Shown: positions 23,801-35,330 of the stretch, piece after piece
How the letters are laid out: every line of letters starts with the position of its first letter
Position numbering within the stretch: position 1 is the stretch's first letter
Assembly (NCBI RefSeq): GCF_000321225.1
Contig: NW_004451009.1
Location: forward strand, 519,370 to 583,369
Origin: Odobenus rosmarus divergens
Lineage: Eukaryota; Chordata; Mammalia; Carnivora; Odobenidae
Reading direction: 5' to 3'
DNA: 64,000 bases
The notes under the pieces: model-generated
Database searches by the model: none
Seen by the model: the letters and a program-made list of their open reading frames with translations, nothing else
What the model was told of the DNA's origin: nothing
Position numbers and translations under genes: made by a program

Positions 23801-25590
23801 TGCAGTGTGGGCAGGCCCCCGAAACTCGAGCAGGGAACCTCTTGGAATCCGTGGGCAGGGGAGCAGTTAACACCTCCCAGTGAAGGGACCGCTCTTCCCT
23901 GGAAAGGTCAGTGGGGGCCTGGGGTGGGGGGGTCTGGGGCAGGGCACTTAGTGTCTAAATCCACTGAAATGGAAAGGGAGCACAGAGAGACAGGTGTGGT
24001 GGCCAGACATCTGCGGACGCTGAGGCCGTGACAGGTGTGGGCAGGGACGGGAAGATAAGCACCGGGCAGGGGTCACGTGGCAGGAAGGGAACGAGCAGCG
24101 GAGGAGCGGAGGGCCTCGGAAGCTGGCTCTGTGCCCTGAGAGGGGGTGCGCGGGCTTTACAATGGACTTAATGACCCAAGGTTGCTGGAGTGGTGTAAGC
24201 TCCCTACGGGCCCAGGGCAGGGGAAGCCGGGGTGCTCGGCCTCCCCAGCCATGGTCAGTTACCCCGTCGGGCCCTCCTGGCTCGGCCCAGCAGAGCTTCC
24301 CCTCCACGTCAAGCTTACAGCCCTGGGCCTTACTGTCTCAGAAAGGAGCCGGAACAGAAGATGGAGTGAAAGACGTGAGTCTGTTGTGCTGCCCTCCGGC
24401 GTAAAGCGTCCACGGGCCCACGGCCCCTCTCCCTGCCCTGCCTCGCCGCTCCTCTGGCTGGCCCTGGAGGAGCCCACCTCACGCCCGTCAGAGGGTCTGC
24501 ACATGTTAATTCACGGGGAGCTCCTCTCCTGCATTTTCTGTTATGATAGGGTTTCACACTAATCTCATCATGTCATCTGTAAAAAATAATCGTCTTCGCC
24601 TCTTTCCCGTTTTTGTGCATCATTTCTTTCTTTTGTCTAGGTGCATCAGCTACTTCTTTTAGACTATCACATCTTAGCCAGGGCTGATCGGATTCTGCTT
24701 TCTCTGTTGGGCGCAGCCTCTGTGTCACACACACCAAGTTCCCTGGGTGACTTCCTGGATCTCGATGAAAGGCATTCAGCCTGTCTTATCATCCCAACAT
24801 TTTTTGGTGTTTTCACTATAATGTGCTTCTCTTGCCATCCACCTGGCACCTGGTCATTCCGGTGGTGATGGCTGGCTCTCTCAAGTTTACCACCACCACG
24901 CGGTACTCTCAGTACCAAGTGCAAGAATCGGATAGGATCCATTCAGCTCAGTAGCCCTGCCCTCCTTCCTTTTGGAATATTGTTTTTCCCATGACTGGAA
25001 TATCAGGGGTCTAAGGATCTGTGTTGTAGTTGGGCATGATTTTGGAGCTGCAGAAAACATAACAGTATCCTTAAAAATACACCTGCCACTAATTTTGCCT
25101 ACATATTTTACCCTATTCTTTTTGGACCAAGCGACGCTGCTCACCATGCACGGCTTCTGGCTTCCCACCCAGCACACATTCCTGCCCTCCCCTTCCTAAC
25201 TCACGAAGACTCCCTTCTGGGAATACGTCCATCCTCATGGACTGACCCGCTTCAGGGGAAGCAATCCCAGGACCCCTCCCCTGACTGCGGGCATCGGCTT
25301 GGGAACGTTTCCTGCTTGTGGTAAATGTGGCGGTATGAGAAACCAGCCAAGACGTAGGCCCTGCCCCTCACGCTCTGTCCAGAGCCCCGGTCCCCCAAGG
25401 GCAGGAAATGATAAATGAGCACGGTGGCCTAGGAGCAACCATAGCCCAGCCACCTTGTGGGGGTATTCTGTCCGCATGAGACCCCTGGGGGCCGTCTCCT
25501 CTCCTGAGCCAGGACACCTGCTCTTTGGTCTGGGACAGGTAAAGCTATCTGAGCCCGGCAGTTGGTTAGAGGCCAAAAGGTCACAGCACA
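23801..25590. other. Intergenic DNA without a recognised gene
   Basis: GC-rich to about 24520, then more balanced. No domain in any frame. The block 24960-25130 is AT-rich and repeat-free by eye. A probable old L1 piece inside this stretch is listed separately. Confidence 0.4.
24550..24690 (-). mobile_element. Possible old L1 fragment
   Basis: The phrases 'tcatctgtaaaaaataatcg', 'catttctttcttttgtctagg' (split over 24620-24640) and 'agactatcacatcttagcc' resemble the antisense of L1 ORF2 near the reverse-transcriptase region. It is short and diverged. Confidence 0.45.
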
Positions 25591-25801
25591 GTAATTGTGT
25601 TTTTTAAAGATTTTATTTACTTATTTGTCAGAGAGAGAGAGAGAGCACAAGCAGAGGAAATGGCAGGCAGAGGGAGAGGGAGAAGCAGGCTCCCCGCTGA
25701 GCAGGGGTCCGACACGGGGCTCGATCGGATCGTGACCTGAGCCGAAGGTAGACATCTAACTGACTGAGCCACCCAGGTGCCCACACCGCCGTAACTGTAT
25801 T
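25591..25801 (-). mobile_element. Can-SINE
   Basis: Minus-orientation Can-SINE, body about 25602-25782: short poly-T, 'aaagattttatttacttattt', a GA repeat, 'gagaagcaggctccccgct', then the reverse of the tRNA-like head ending 'ctgagccacccaggtgccc'. Flanks show an imperfect duplication, gtaattgtgtt (25591-25601) against gtaactgtatt (25791-25801), with two differences and about eight extra bases on the right. These differences fit an older insertion than the one at 32965. Confidence 0.9.
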
Positions 25802-26690
25802 GTGCACCAAGCCTGGAGTCAGCCCCTGAATCATTTGGGGATATTTCATTTTGCTGCAGGATCTCTTTTTTAAACAATCAACCTAAATTCCTCAGTCTAC
25901 CAACTTGGCATGCACAGAAAACCCTTGGGTGAGTGGCCTTTCCTGGGGATGAATCAGGCCCCTGGATCGCAGACAGCAGTGTTCGAGCGTGAGGATAGGC
26001 CTGGAGCTGCTGTCTCCCCACCCTCATCACCCTTTTGCAGCCTCCACATAAGCCTCACGCTATGCAAGTTGTTCCCTTTTATGTGGCCAGTAAAGAACAC
26101 CAAGAGGCAGCCCCCGAACCTAACCGGGGTTTCACTCTGTTGACAGAAAGGCCCTGTGGCCCCAGAGGGAGGAGTTCAGTCCAGCCCTGCAAGTGGAGAT
26201 CTGAGGCCCAAGTCCTGCCCAGACCCTGGGACTTTTTTATAACGGACCTTTCCTCTCTTCAAGCGCCACACTGCAATTGCAACCCACCCCCCCCCCCCCG
26301 ACCGGAGGGCGCCGCGCCCAATGCGGTATTTGCACCTCTGGGGAAGAGAAAGGGCGCATGGGTCTGTGTGCAAATGCCAAGGGCCATTTTGAAGCTTCCA
26401 TAGCCCACTCTTTGAGCAAACCAGGAATGCGAGGCATCTGGGATCTCCCCACCTCCTTCCTGGAAAATGGGGGAGTATCCCAGCTAGGGTGCCATTTTGG
26501 TGTGGGTTGCATGTGATTGGGCCATTTGTCCATGGAATGGAGAGTGGCCCAACCAGGTTATCTTCTCTCAAGATATGTGGAGCATGTGGTTGGCCTCTTT
26601 ATATAATTTATACCCAATAAAGTGATTATTTCAGTAACTATAAGTTAACAGTAATGACTACCTAGTTTCCAACTTCTGAGAACATTTCTT
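25802..26690. other. Intergenic DNA without a recognised gene
   Basis: No gene recognised. A run of about 13 C bases lies at 26287-26299. The tail near 26600 has 'cccaataaagtgatt', a polyadenylation-like hexamer without other support. Confidence 0.4.
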
Positions 26691-27085
26691 TTAAGTCAAG
26701 AAGACTGATGTGGACAAAGTCTAGCTTTTAGCCCAGCGCATTGCCCCACCAGCAGCAGGCAATCAACAGCTGTTGAAACAGAAATTATGTCCTCGGGCCT
26801 GTTATATGTGATTTCAATTTCTGGATGCAGAGCTCACATCATTTAGCAAAAGTTTTAATTCCAGCTGAATGATCATGAGACCAGAGAAATGCTTTTTACC
26901 ATTAATATCGTCATGACTTAGTATGTTAATGAGAGGTTTGAGTTGTGTGACTCGATCATGGGGACGTGCAAATATAACGATTTTTTTTTCCTCTGAGAAG
27001 AGCTCTCAATCAATATATACTATTTCAGTTGTCTCTCATTTTGCTCAGTGCGTGTTCAGTTCTTAAAAAGTCTAATTATTTAGAA
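26691..27085. promoter_or_regulatory. AT-rich repeat-free block, candidate conserved non-coding element
   Basis: About 400 bases without a repeat family that I recognise and without an open frame. Homeobox-type and POU-type short sites are frequent. The composition is unlike the GC-rich surroundings, and the sequence does not look like decayed LINE. Conservation cannot be judged from one genome, so this is a candidate only. Confidence 0.3.
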
Positions 27086-28564
27086 TTTGGAGGGAAGCAT
27101 AGATAGGAGGAATTCTGACTTGGGCCCTCACATGCACCGTCCCATCCTCTGCTCCCTCCCCATGCACGACCACGACTGTGCATGCCGACCACAGCTGCAA
27201 CAGAGAAAACCCGGTGTCGTGAAAAGTGAAATGTTTTGTGGTTTGGTTTTCACTTTCAGCTGATGCTTTCCACCAGGAGGAATGACAGTTTTACCCTTTG
27301 AAGATGATATCAAGCAGGATTAGAATGGCATCTGTATTTGCTACTATGAAGTCAGCTACAAAAAAACAGCAATAGAAGAAAGAGAAGACGCATGTATACG
27401 GAATCATGTGTTTTATGGTACCAGTTGGAACTGTATATAAGTTAAATGGAAAAAACGAGAAATATCACATTATGCAGATATGAGTTTTTGGACCTTATTG
27501 GAGACAAAGCACAAAGAGAAAATTTTCATATGCACATAAAAACAAGTTTTATAGAAAATATTTGCACATGTGTTTAAAAACCCATAGACAGGGCCAATAA
27601 ACTCTTGCTTGTGCCCCACAAAACCTCACGTATTAATGGGTTTCCTGCCACTGAGTGGCTGAAATGGGGAACTAGTCCCCATGGCATGCTTACCATCACT
27701 TAGGACTCACTCCCTGTACAGCTCTTCCTTTGTGCAGTGTCAATAAGACATTGCGGCAGATGTGAGCCCTCGAGAGACCAGCTGTCCTGGCAGACAGACA
27801 CTCACTCCCCCAAGGCAGCGGACTTCCAAGGGGGCAGTCACTGTCAGATCCCCCGAAGGTGTGGCAAGTTCCTTTTTTCCCTTGAATGGATACCCTTGTC
27901 TGGCTGGTGGCGTGGCCAAGCTCTAGAGCTGCACGTGTGCCCCAAGGAGGGGGCACCTGCCCTGCTAGAGCTTGGCCATCAAGGGCCACTCAAGGGACGA
28001 ACCGTGTCTCTCTTTCGGCCACCCCCTTCCTGAATACCAGTTCTGTCTATTTAGGTCCCACTTTCACTTTGCTGACCATTCCTTCCTTCCCCTGGTAGGT
28101 GGAGAGCTGAAAATGTTTGCCCCGTGTTCGATCAGCTCAGAGGGGAAGGAGAGCTCTCAGACTGGGCCTGGCAAGGTCATTTAAAGGATGCAGGAAAGTG
28201 TCTGATCTTCTGCAGAAGTTGAAGGCCTATTTGAAACCTCTCCTCCCTTTCTCTGGTTCTTTGGCCCTCCTGAGCCTCACCCTTTGGAGGGTGGCTTTGC
28301 TGAGGACATGAAATCGTACCCATCGCTGTGGCCCCATAGTTGTTGGGAGCCAGAGAGATCGGGGAGGAAATGAGGGGACAGAGGTCAGATGGTCAGGACT
28401 GGAAGTGAAGACAGTGCCTTAGAGAAGCTTTCTAGTGGCCCCAACAAGCCAGACAGGTGCAGGAATTAAGAAGGGGGCTACCTAGCCAGGCTGGTAAAGA
28501 GTCTGTAAACTGTGGCAACACCAGCTATGATGCGATCACCAGATGGCAGCTCATGACACGAGTT
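27086..28564. other. Intergenic DNA without a recognised gene
   Basis: AT-rich between 27340 and 27600, GC-rich afterwards. Short frames overlap between strands. No domain or repeat assigned. Confidence 0.4.
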
Positions 28565-28745
28565 GGGTTCGGACAAGTCTGGGCTTGACCCCGCATTGTG
28601 CTACTTACTAGCTGGGTGGACTGGAGCAAACCACTCTACCCAGAAAGCCCCGGTTTTTCTCATCCCTTAATGGGGACAGTCAGTCTCCATAGTCACAATC
28701 TCCTCATGAGATTCTAGTAAAGGTCACTGACTTGTCCCTGCTAGT
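28565..28745 (+). mobile_element. MIR element
   Basis: Ancient tRNA-derived SINE shared by mammals. The core 'tgctacttactagctgggtgg' (split over 28600-28620) followed by 'ctggagcaaaccactctaccc' and 'ttctcatcccttaatgggga' follows the MIR consensus in order. Confidence 0.7.
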
Positions 28746-28786
28746 TTCACAGAAGGCATGGATGACAGATCATCTCTTCCCTAGGG

Positions 28787-28960
28787 CAGCATTCCTCAAA
28801 CTTTGGTGGGCAACGAGTCACCTGGGAATCTTGTTAAAATGAAGATGGCTTCAGTGTGTCTGGAGTGAGGCCCCAGAGTTCCCAAGTGATGCCCCGTCAT
28901 GGACACTCTCTGAATAGCAAGACTCCAGGACCCACAGGTCGGTCTCAGGTGTGTGTTCGA
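28787..28960 (+). mobile_element. MER5A-like DNA transposon remnant
   Basis: Non-autonomous hAT-Charlie element. The start 'gcattcctcaaactttggtgg' (split over 28788-28808), 'cacctgggaatcttgttaaaa' and, further on, 'gaggccccagagttcccaag' follow the MER5A consensus. The inverted end on the right is not clear. Confidence 0.65.
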
Positions 28961-31900
28961 GGATGGCTAGCACAATATCTGTATGTCATAGATACCCGTG
29001 AAAAACCTGTTTGGAATGAATGAATAACTAGTAAGCAATATAACCACAGTAAAGTAATATTAACATTAGGAAGTGGTCCCAAACAGTATGGTATATAAAC
29101 AGTGTGTAATCTGGTAATAACATAGGTTTAAGAATTTGTGGTAACAGAAGATGACAGGTGTTTATGATGACATTAGGGATGTTCAGAAAGTTCCATAAGG
29201 ATTGTGTAAAGAGAAACATACTCTGTTGTCCCACACATCTTCCCTGGTTCCACCATCCAGGACAGAATAGAACTTTGGGTGGGATCATTGCTCTGACCAG
29301 TCAACGCAGGTAAATGTGTCTTTGTTCAGCGGCTGGCTCTCCACACCACCTCTTGCTCAGCTGAGGGAGTGCCCTGTCATCCAGTGCATGCATAACAGAT
29401 GAGATGGGCTCAACAAATAGAATTTGAATGAAAAACCATGGACAAATTCAGAGAGAAATAAAGCAGGAGGGGAGTGATATGTGTTGAGTCAGATTTGAGC
29501 AAGGTATTGGAGCACACGGAGGAGACAGGACGGGGCTCATGCTGGGGCTCAGGGCAGCTTGTGGTTTGCTCAGCTGCGCCTTGAGTCCTTAATGAGCTGG
29601 CTTGGAAGTCAAAGAAAACCAGATAAGTTTGCACCACGTTTTCTCCTTCTCTGGCTCTAGAGCACTCTACCTCTTAGAGGTGGTGCCTGAATGTCAGGCG
29701 TCCGGTGAGTGCACACCTCTGTGCACACCCAGCCCAGACATGTGCACTGAGGAGCATAGTGAATCCGTCTCTGGTGTTGGTGCAGAACTTGTTTTTCTCT
29801 CTTCTGTCGCTATGTCTGTAGGCTCTGGAACTTGGGCTGCTGATTCCCTTTGTAGAAGACTTGTGACCTGGAAGTAGGAAGGACCATAGGAAGGACCGGC
29901 TACCCCACACTGGCACTCGGGGGGTCGGCTACTGGCTTCAGGATGGGGGTGTGTAGCTGGAGTTAGGCAGACACCCCGTTTGGGGAGAAGCAGGAGGTTC
30001 TCCAACTCTATCCTAACCTTCCCAATGTTACCTGTAACTCGGAGAAGGCACGTGCTGGGGTTCCAAGTAGTCAACGAGAAGAACCAGTCTGCATCTTGAG
30101 CCTTTAGGGGCTGCAAATACTCAGGAGCCCACAGAAGGAAGTGCGGCCGACTCCACTGGAGGGAACGCAGAGACAGAAATCCCACCAGAGAACCTGAGGG
30201 AGGAGAGGGCAGGGGGCGAGCCGGCCACGGAGGAGAGAAGGTCAGACAGGGGACGCGGCTGGGGGGCTCCCGTGTTTCCCTCCCAGGAAGGGGGGAGAAG
30301 AGGTGCTGCAGCATCGGGGCGGAGACGTGCTCCGCACGCGTCTCAGAACGAGGCCCCTCAGCTACGCTCTGGAAACCTCAGTCCTGTTCTGAAACACTGC
30401 AGCAGCCTGTCATTGTCAGGACCAGCAGGAGACCCAGACTGAGTGAGGACAGAGAGAAAGGCAAATTGAAAATCCATTTCCAGCACAAGAGACGGACGGG
30501 TGCCAGGAGCACAGCCACAAGGAAGCAGGAAAGGGGACCGAGGACGCCTCGCCAGGGCCTAGCTCTGGAAAGACCCACACTCGGCTGGTTCCCGTCCCTC
30601 CCAGGGTTGGCTCTGCTCGGCTTCCTTCTGAGGTGCTCTGTGGGCTGAGGGAGGGTGTGGCCGAACCGACCCAGGCCGACAGACCGGTGGAGACAGCTTC
30701 CGAATTTCCGGTGTCCCCCACTGGCTTTCTCACGCTGGCCCCTGAGTTTTCAGTGTTGAGTCTGACATGACCTGACTGCTGTGTGCTGACATATGTTAGG
30801 ACCAGTCCCAAGGGTGTTTGGGACACGGTCGTCACCTGCCGGTGGCACGCGGTCTATTACCTCATCTCTCTGGAAAATCTCCGCCATCCAATTTCCCCTC
30901 TCCCATTTCATCTGGAATGGCTCGTCCCTATACCCACTGCAGGAGCGTCAGATCATTTTCTTGGAACCCCAGGACACTGGGGTGGGCCCCCAGCAGGCGG
31001 GTCAGCTCCCAGCCCGCGAGCGTGGCGGCCACCGACCTGCCACACGCGGACGCAGTGCCCTGTGGCGGGGTGGCGGAGTCCGAGGCGGGAGAAGCCACAG
31101 CTCCGGTGGGATCCTCTGTGCTGGGGGCATGTGGTGACCCCGTCTCCCTGGGTGTTTGTCAGGAGAGGCGAGGGTGGTCTGTCCTGCGTCTGCGTCTGCC
31201 TGCACCCCCTCCTCATTGTTGGGGGGGGTGCCTGTGGTCATGGCCCCCAGGGCAGGTGTTCTCCAGGGAGGCCCCCCTCCAGGAGGAGTGCAGGGACGCA
31301 GGGACCAGCTCAGTGGTGTCAACCCCAGAATCCACGGGGTGCATACGCCAACTTCAAAATAAAAATAAAAATAATAAAAAAGTGAGTGTTTTCTTGAAGA
31401 ATGAACCGAGGAGATACACATCTCGCAGGTCACGGACAGTCCTCAGGTTTCCTGGAGAGTTGCTCCTTTGATGACCTGAGGCTCGCAGAGCCCCAGTCTT
31501 TGCAGAGCGGACGGCTTTGCTTCTTGCTTCAGCGGCCCCTCCCCGGCGTCCCGGCGGCACGAGAGCTGAGCTCGGCTGCTCGGCGTCGGCACTTGGGTGT
31601 GCTGGTGTTTGGACCCGCACTCAGGATGGCACCGTGGGCTCCTGCTCTGCCCCACGCGCCCTGGCAGGGAGCCTGCCCCTCGCCCCTGATGAGGCCTGTG
31701 GTCACTTCATCAAGTGGACGAATCTCCTGGACCCACAGCTCTCGCTTGGGCACCACATTCGACGGCTGTTACCTTTGCTCCTCAATAGCCATTCAGACTC
31801 TGCCTATTGATTTCGGGCGTAAGACGGCAGAGCTGAACTCATTAAACCGTATCTGGGAGCTGCGGTTTCCGTCCTGACCTTCCTGCCCTTAGCTTCGTTC

Positions 31901-32094
31901 CTTCCTACTCTCTTTCCCTGGCACACCTCCCGCAAAATGGCGCTCGGCATTCGGTAAGTGGGCACCATGAGCAGGGCCCTTGGGCTCGCGGGCTCTGGCA
32001 CAGTCCCATCTGCAGCCTCGACCTTCATCACATCCGGCTGCCTGTTGGGTGTGGGAGAAGGGCCGCGCCCAGGGGCAACTGTCTGTGCAGTGGA
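28961..32094. other. Intergenic DNA without a recognised gene
   Basis: AT-rich to about 29480, GC-rich after that. Overlapping frames of up to 217 codons (30783-31471 plus, 29694-30314 minus) share the same bases and have no domain. An A-rich stretch at 31356-31382 has AAATAAAAATAAA-type repeats and might be the tail of an unrecognised retroposon. Confidence 0.4.
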
Positions 32095-32459
32095 TTTCCT
32101 CCCTCCCTTCCTTCCTCCCTCCCTTCTTTCCTCCCTTCCTTCCTTCCTTCCTTCCTTCCTTCCTTCCTNNNNNNNNNNNNNNNNNNNNNNNNNNNNNNNN
32201 NNNNNNNNNNNNNNNNNNNNNNNNNNNNNNNNNNNNNNNNNNNNNNNNNNNNNNNNNNNNNNNNNNNNNNNNNNNNNNNNNNNNNNNNNNNNNNNNNNNN
32301 NNNNNNNNNNNNNNNNNNNNNNNNNNNNNNNNNNNNNNNNNNNTCCCTTCCTTCCTTCCTTCCTTCCTTCCTTCCTTCCCTCCTTCCTTCCCTCCTTCCT
32401 TCCTCCCTCCCTCCCTTCCTCCCTTCCTCCTACTTCCCTTCCTTCCTTCCTTCTTTCCT
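32095..32459. repeat. (CCTT)n microsatellite containing an assembly gap
   Basis: Pure and near-pure CTTC/CCTT repeats flank a run of 175 N (32169-32343). The N run marks unresolved sequence, and the number 175 may be an estimate and not a measured length. Frames that cross it contain unknown residues and carry no meaning. Polypyrimidine/polypurine tracts of this kind can form triplex DNA. Confidence 0.95.
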
Positions 32460-32619
32460 GGCTCCTGTGGCCCGGGGTGCTGTGTGGGCCCCTGGGGGCT
32501 CTGGGGAAACCGGACGGTCGTCTACGTGGAGAAGGAGCTCAGAACACGTGGACGCTGAGGTCACACAGAGGTCGGGTACAGTGGCAAGGGTAAGCCCATT
32601 TCTTTCCGAACCCGCTATC

Positions 32620-32860
32620 TTAAAGCTTTTCAAACACACCCCGAAGTAAAGACATAAGTGTAGTGAACCTCGCCACCAGCTTCTGGAATTAGCAATGCTT
32701 CCGCTGTGTCCCCCGCAAAGCTTCTGAGGGGCATATTTTAAAACCAATCCCAACATATAATTTCATCCACTTATTTCATATCTCTAACAAAGAAGTTCTC
32801 TTTAAGGCACCCACAATATCACTCCTCATCTGAAACACTTAATCATAATTGCATCTGAGT
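32620..32860 (+). mobile_element. Old LINE-type repeat, family uncertain
   Basis: The order 'cttttcaaacacacccc', 'gtagtgaacctcgccaccagc', 'gcatattttaaaaccaatccc', 'atctctaacaaagaagttctc' (pieces between 32626 and 32802) follows a very common ancient mammalian repeat. I cannot recall the family name securely (an old L1 or HAL1 is likely). Confidence 0.45.
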
Positions 32861-32950
32861 CGGACCCTGAACACACCCACACCGAGCATGGGGGCCATGT
32901 GGCCCTCAGTCTGTGGCGGCTTCCCATCTGTCAACAATGTTTCTAGTGAA

Positions 32951-33207
32951 GAAACTCGGTTATTGGGGCGCCTGGGTGGCTCAGTGGTTAAGTGTCTGCC
33001 TTCGGCTCAGGTCATGGTCCCAGGGTTCTGGGATCGAGCCCCACATTGGGCTCCCTGCTCCGCGGGAAGCCTGCTTCTCCCTCTCCCACTCCCCCTGCTT
33101 GTGTTCCCTCTCTCGCTGTGTCTCTCTCTGTCAAATAAATAAATAAAGATCTTTAAAAAAAAAAAAAAAAAAATTTTAAAAAAAAAAAAAAAAGAAACTC
33201 GGTTATT
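32951..33207 (+). mobile_element. Well preserved Can-SINE with exact target-site duplication
   Basis: The best SINE copy in the window, body 32965-33193. It has the tRNA-like head 'ggggcgcctgggtggctcag' with an A-box region (tggctcagtgg) and a B-box region (gggatcgagccc), a CT-rich stretch, AATAAA repeats, the 'tcttt' RNA polymerase III stop, and a long A tail broken by a short 'tttt'. AATAAA plus TCTTT places it among T-plus SINEs, whose RNA can be polyadenylated. Exact 14-base duplication gaaactcggttatt at 32951-32964 and 33194-33207. It is probably the youngest retroposon here. Confidence 0.97.
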
Positions 33208-33360
33208 TTTCTTGAAGAAGTCTCTCCACCCTGGACTTTGCTGATTGGATCCTCACGTGTTTTCCTCTCTTCTCTGCTTCCTATAAACTGGTAGCTGCAT
33301 CTACACGAATGTGGTGAGATCTGGACTCTTCTTGGCAGGAGCCCTCAGGGGGTGCCCTCT

Positions 33361-33690
33361 TGCACCAGGTCGTGATGTTGGGGGGAGAATCCGCGGGAGG
33401 TGGTTTCTGAACGTGACCCACAACGGCCGTCGCGGCTCGCACACTAGGAGGCGTGTTCTAACGCGAGGCACTCCGCCCGTGGCCCTCCACGCCGTTCCCA
33501 CCGCAGCCAGATTTATTTCCCTCCTGCGGCCTGCGGCGTTTCCTCCGCTGTAGACAGAGGCGGGCTCGTGCTCTCTGCCGCAGCTCGGAATTGTGAAGAC
33601 ACAGCCATTCGCTCATTTGCACGTGTTTTAACCGGAGTAGAGTCGAGGTCACGATCACCTCCGCGGAGTCGGGCGGCACAGCTGTGGAGG
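33361..33690. promoter_or_regulatory. Small CpG island
   Basis: By hand count there are about 34 CpG in 330 bases, with about 60% G+C, which gives an observed/expected ratio close to 1. This exceeds the usual island threshold of 0.6. The neighbouring DNA is clearly less CpG-rich. Just downstream, at about 33755-33765, is 'ccaatccaatgg', which contains CCAAT. No TATA box or clear first exon is seen. Islands of this size often mark promoters or orphan regulatory sites; which applies here is unknown. Confidence 0.6.
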
Positions 33691-33984
33691 CTCCTGTGTG
33701 TTGAGCAGCCTGTTTCTGCAAGTCCTGCTGTGCCACGGGCAGACCTCGTGGCCCAATCCAATGGGGCCAGTGGTGTTTGGTGGCTTTCTCTCTTTGGCAG
33801 CCCCCCTTTCTTGGCTTCCGTGGCACTCCTCTCTGTGGCTAAATGCTCTTCTCACGGGTCCTAACGCTGCTGTCGCCCCAGATGCTGTCCTTGGCCACCT
33901 TCCTTCAGAGCGGCACACCCTTCCTGGGCTGTCCCATCCATTCCTGTAGTTTTAACTAAGAAATATACGCCAGGGGTTCCCAAA

Positions 33985-34140
33985 TGCGAATTCCTGCCCC
34001 AGGTCTCTCTCTTGAGGTCTGGATGGCTCCAAGAGCGCTGGATATTGCTGCTCAGATAACACCAGACATCTTGAACTTAACATGCCCGTCTCTGAACTCA
34101 CCAGCTTCCCCCTCCAGCCCGGCCCTTTCCTGGGTCCCAC
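33985..34140 (+). mobile_element. Possible old interspersed repeat, family uncertain
   Basis: The phrase 'catcttgaacttaacatgcc' and the following 'gtctctgaactcaccagcttcc' (34068-34109) resemble a common mammalian repeat. The name cannot be given and the limits are rough. Confidence 0.35.
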
Positions 34141-34904
34141 CTCAAATGAGCACACATTGGCATTTCAGTCACGGCTAGCCTTGCAATCCTTGCAAACGTA
34201 CCACACACAGCGTGGCCTGGTAGCTGAGAGCCCGGCCCTGGGCCTGTCCTCCAGGATGTGTGCCCACGGAGACCGCATCTAGGCTGGCTTAGGAGAGGGA
34301 AGCCGGGGTGTGCACAGGTCCCGAGGACTCGTGCATACTCCAGCTGCCTCCCTGGCCCAGGGGTGCCGTGCCGAGGAGGAAATGTCAGAGAGAACAGTGT
34401 GCCGCAGACCCAAATCCCCTCCCCATTTGCAAAAGACGAGATGCTATGGACCAAGACAGGGGAAGTGTGTGAAAGTCTTACTCCCCAGTGGTTTTGGAAC
34501 CTGAGTTTGCCGCATGCGGGGTGCGAGTAAGTCAAGCCACACCGCTCCGCTGTGTCCCTCTGGGAGTTAGGCACACGATGCTGCTGAACTCTGTTGGACC
34601 AGTACTATCTCCTTTCTGTGGCGAAGAACTGGGACCTTGTGAAAATAGAGGTTTGTCTCTCGGAAGAAACACTGAGACTGAAAAATGCTCAATGAACGGA
34701 CCCTTTCCTGAGTCTGTGAGTCATGTTTCTGTAAACCTTCATGACAGGAGCATTTGTAGTTGGAAAAATATGAAACCTTATGGAGGAAGTCGGGTTGGTG
34801 TCTAAGGTTAAATGTGGCCCATGAAAGTCCTTACAGATTTTTAAAATCTTTTTCTTACTCTTCAGTGAAATAAATCAGTAAGGTGTCTGATGTAATACGT
34901 AATC
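34141..34904. other. Intergenic DNA without a recognised gene
   Basis: No gene, repeat or clear regulatory structure seen. Frames on both strands overlap, for example 34098-34574 minus and 34258-34530 plus. Confidence 0.4.
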
Positions 34905-35330
34905 ACACACTTAGTGGGTTAATGCAGCGCAGACTTAGTCTAACAGCTCCGGAGCTCGGAAGTCCAAAGTCCATCTCAGGTGTCGGCAGGGCTGGATCCT
35001 TCTGGAAGCTCTAGGGGGGAATCTGCGTCCTTGCCTTTCCAGCGTCCAGAGGCACCTGTGTTCTCTGGCTCGTGGCCCCTCCTCCATCCTCCAAGTGCAG
35101 CCCCGCCTCTGCTTCCACTGGCCCCCGGCCCTCTCTGACTGGACCCTCCTGCCTGGTTTCTATGGGGACCCTTGTGATGACACTGGGTCCGCTGGAGCAC
35201 CGAGCATCACCTCCCGATCACAAGACCCTTCAGTTAATGCCCTCTGCCAGGTACGTTCACATAGTCATAGGTTCGGGGAATTAGGACTCAGACAGACTTG
35301 GGGCAGGGGCTATCATTCAACCCACCACGG
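34905..35330 (-). mobile_element. MaLR-type LTR remnant
   Basis: The plus strand follows the antisense of an ERVL-MaLR LTR (MLT1/MST group): 'cagctccggagctcggaagtcc' (split over 34944-34966), 'ggtgtcggcagggctgg' near 34979, 'atgacactgggtccgctgg', 'cattcaacccaccacgg' at the end. No internal genes. The exact subfamily is not assigned. Confidence 0.6.

Noticed and set aside
31958..32593. Frames of about 200 codons with unknown residues
   Set aside because: They run across the N gap and a CCTT repeat; the peptide is a Pro/Ser/Leu repeat made by the microsatellite.
32965..33040. Functional tRNA gene
   Set aside because: The tRNA-like sequence is the head of a Can-SINE, joined to a CT-rich body and an A tail.
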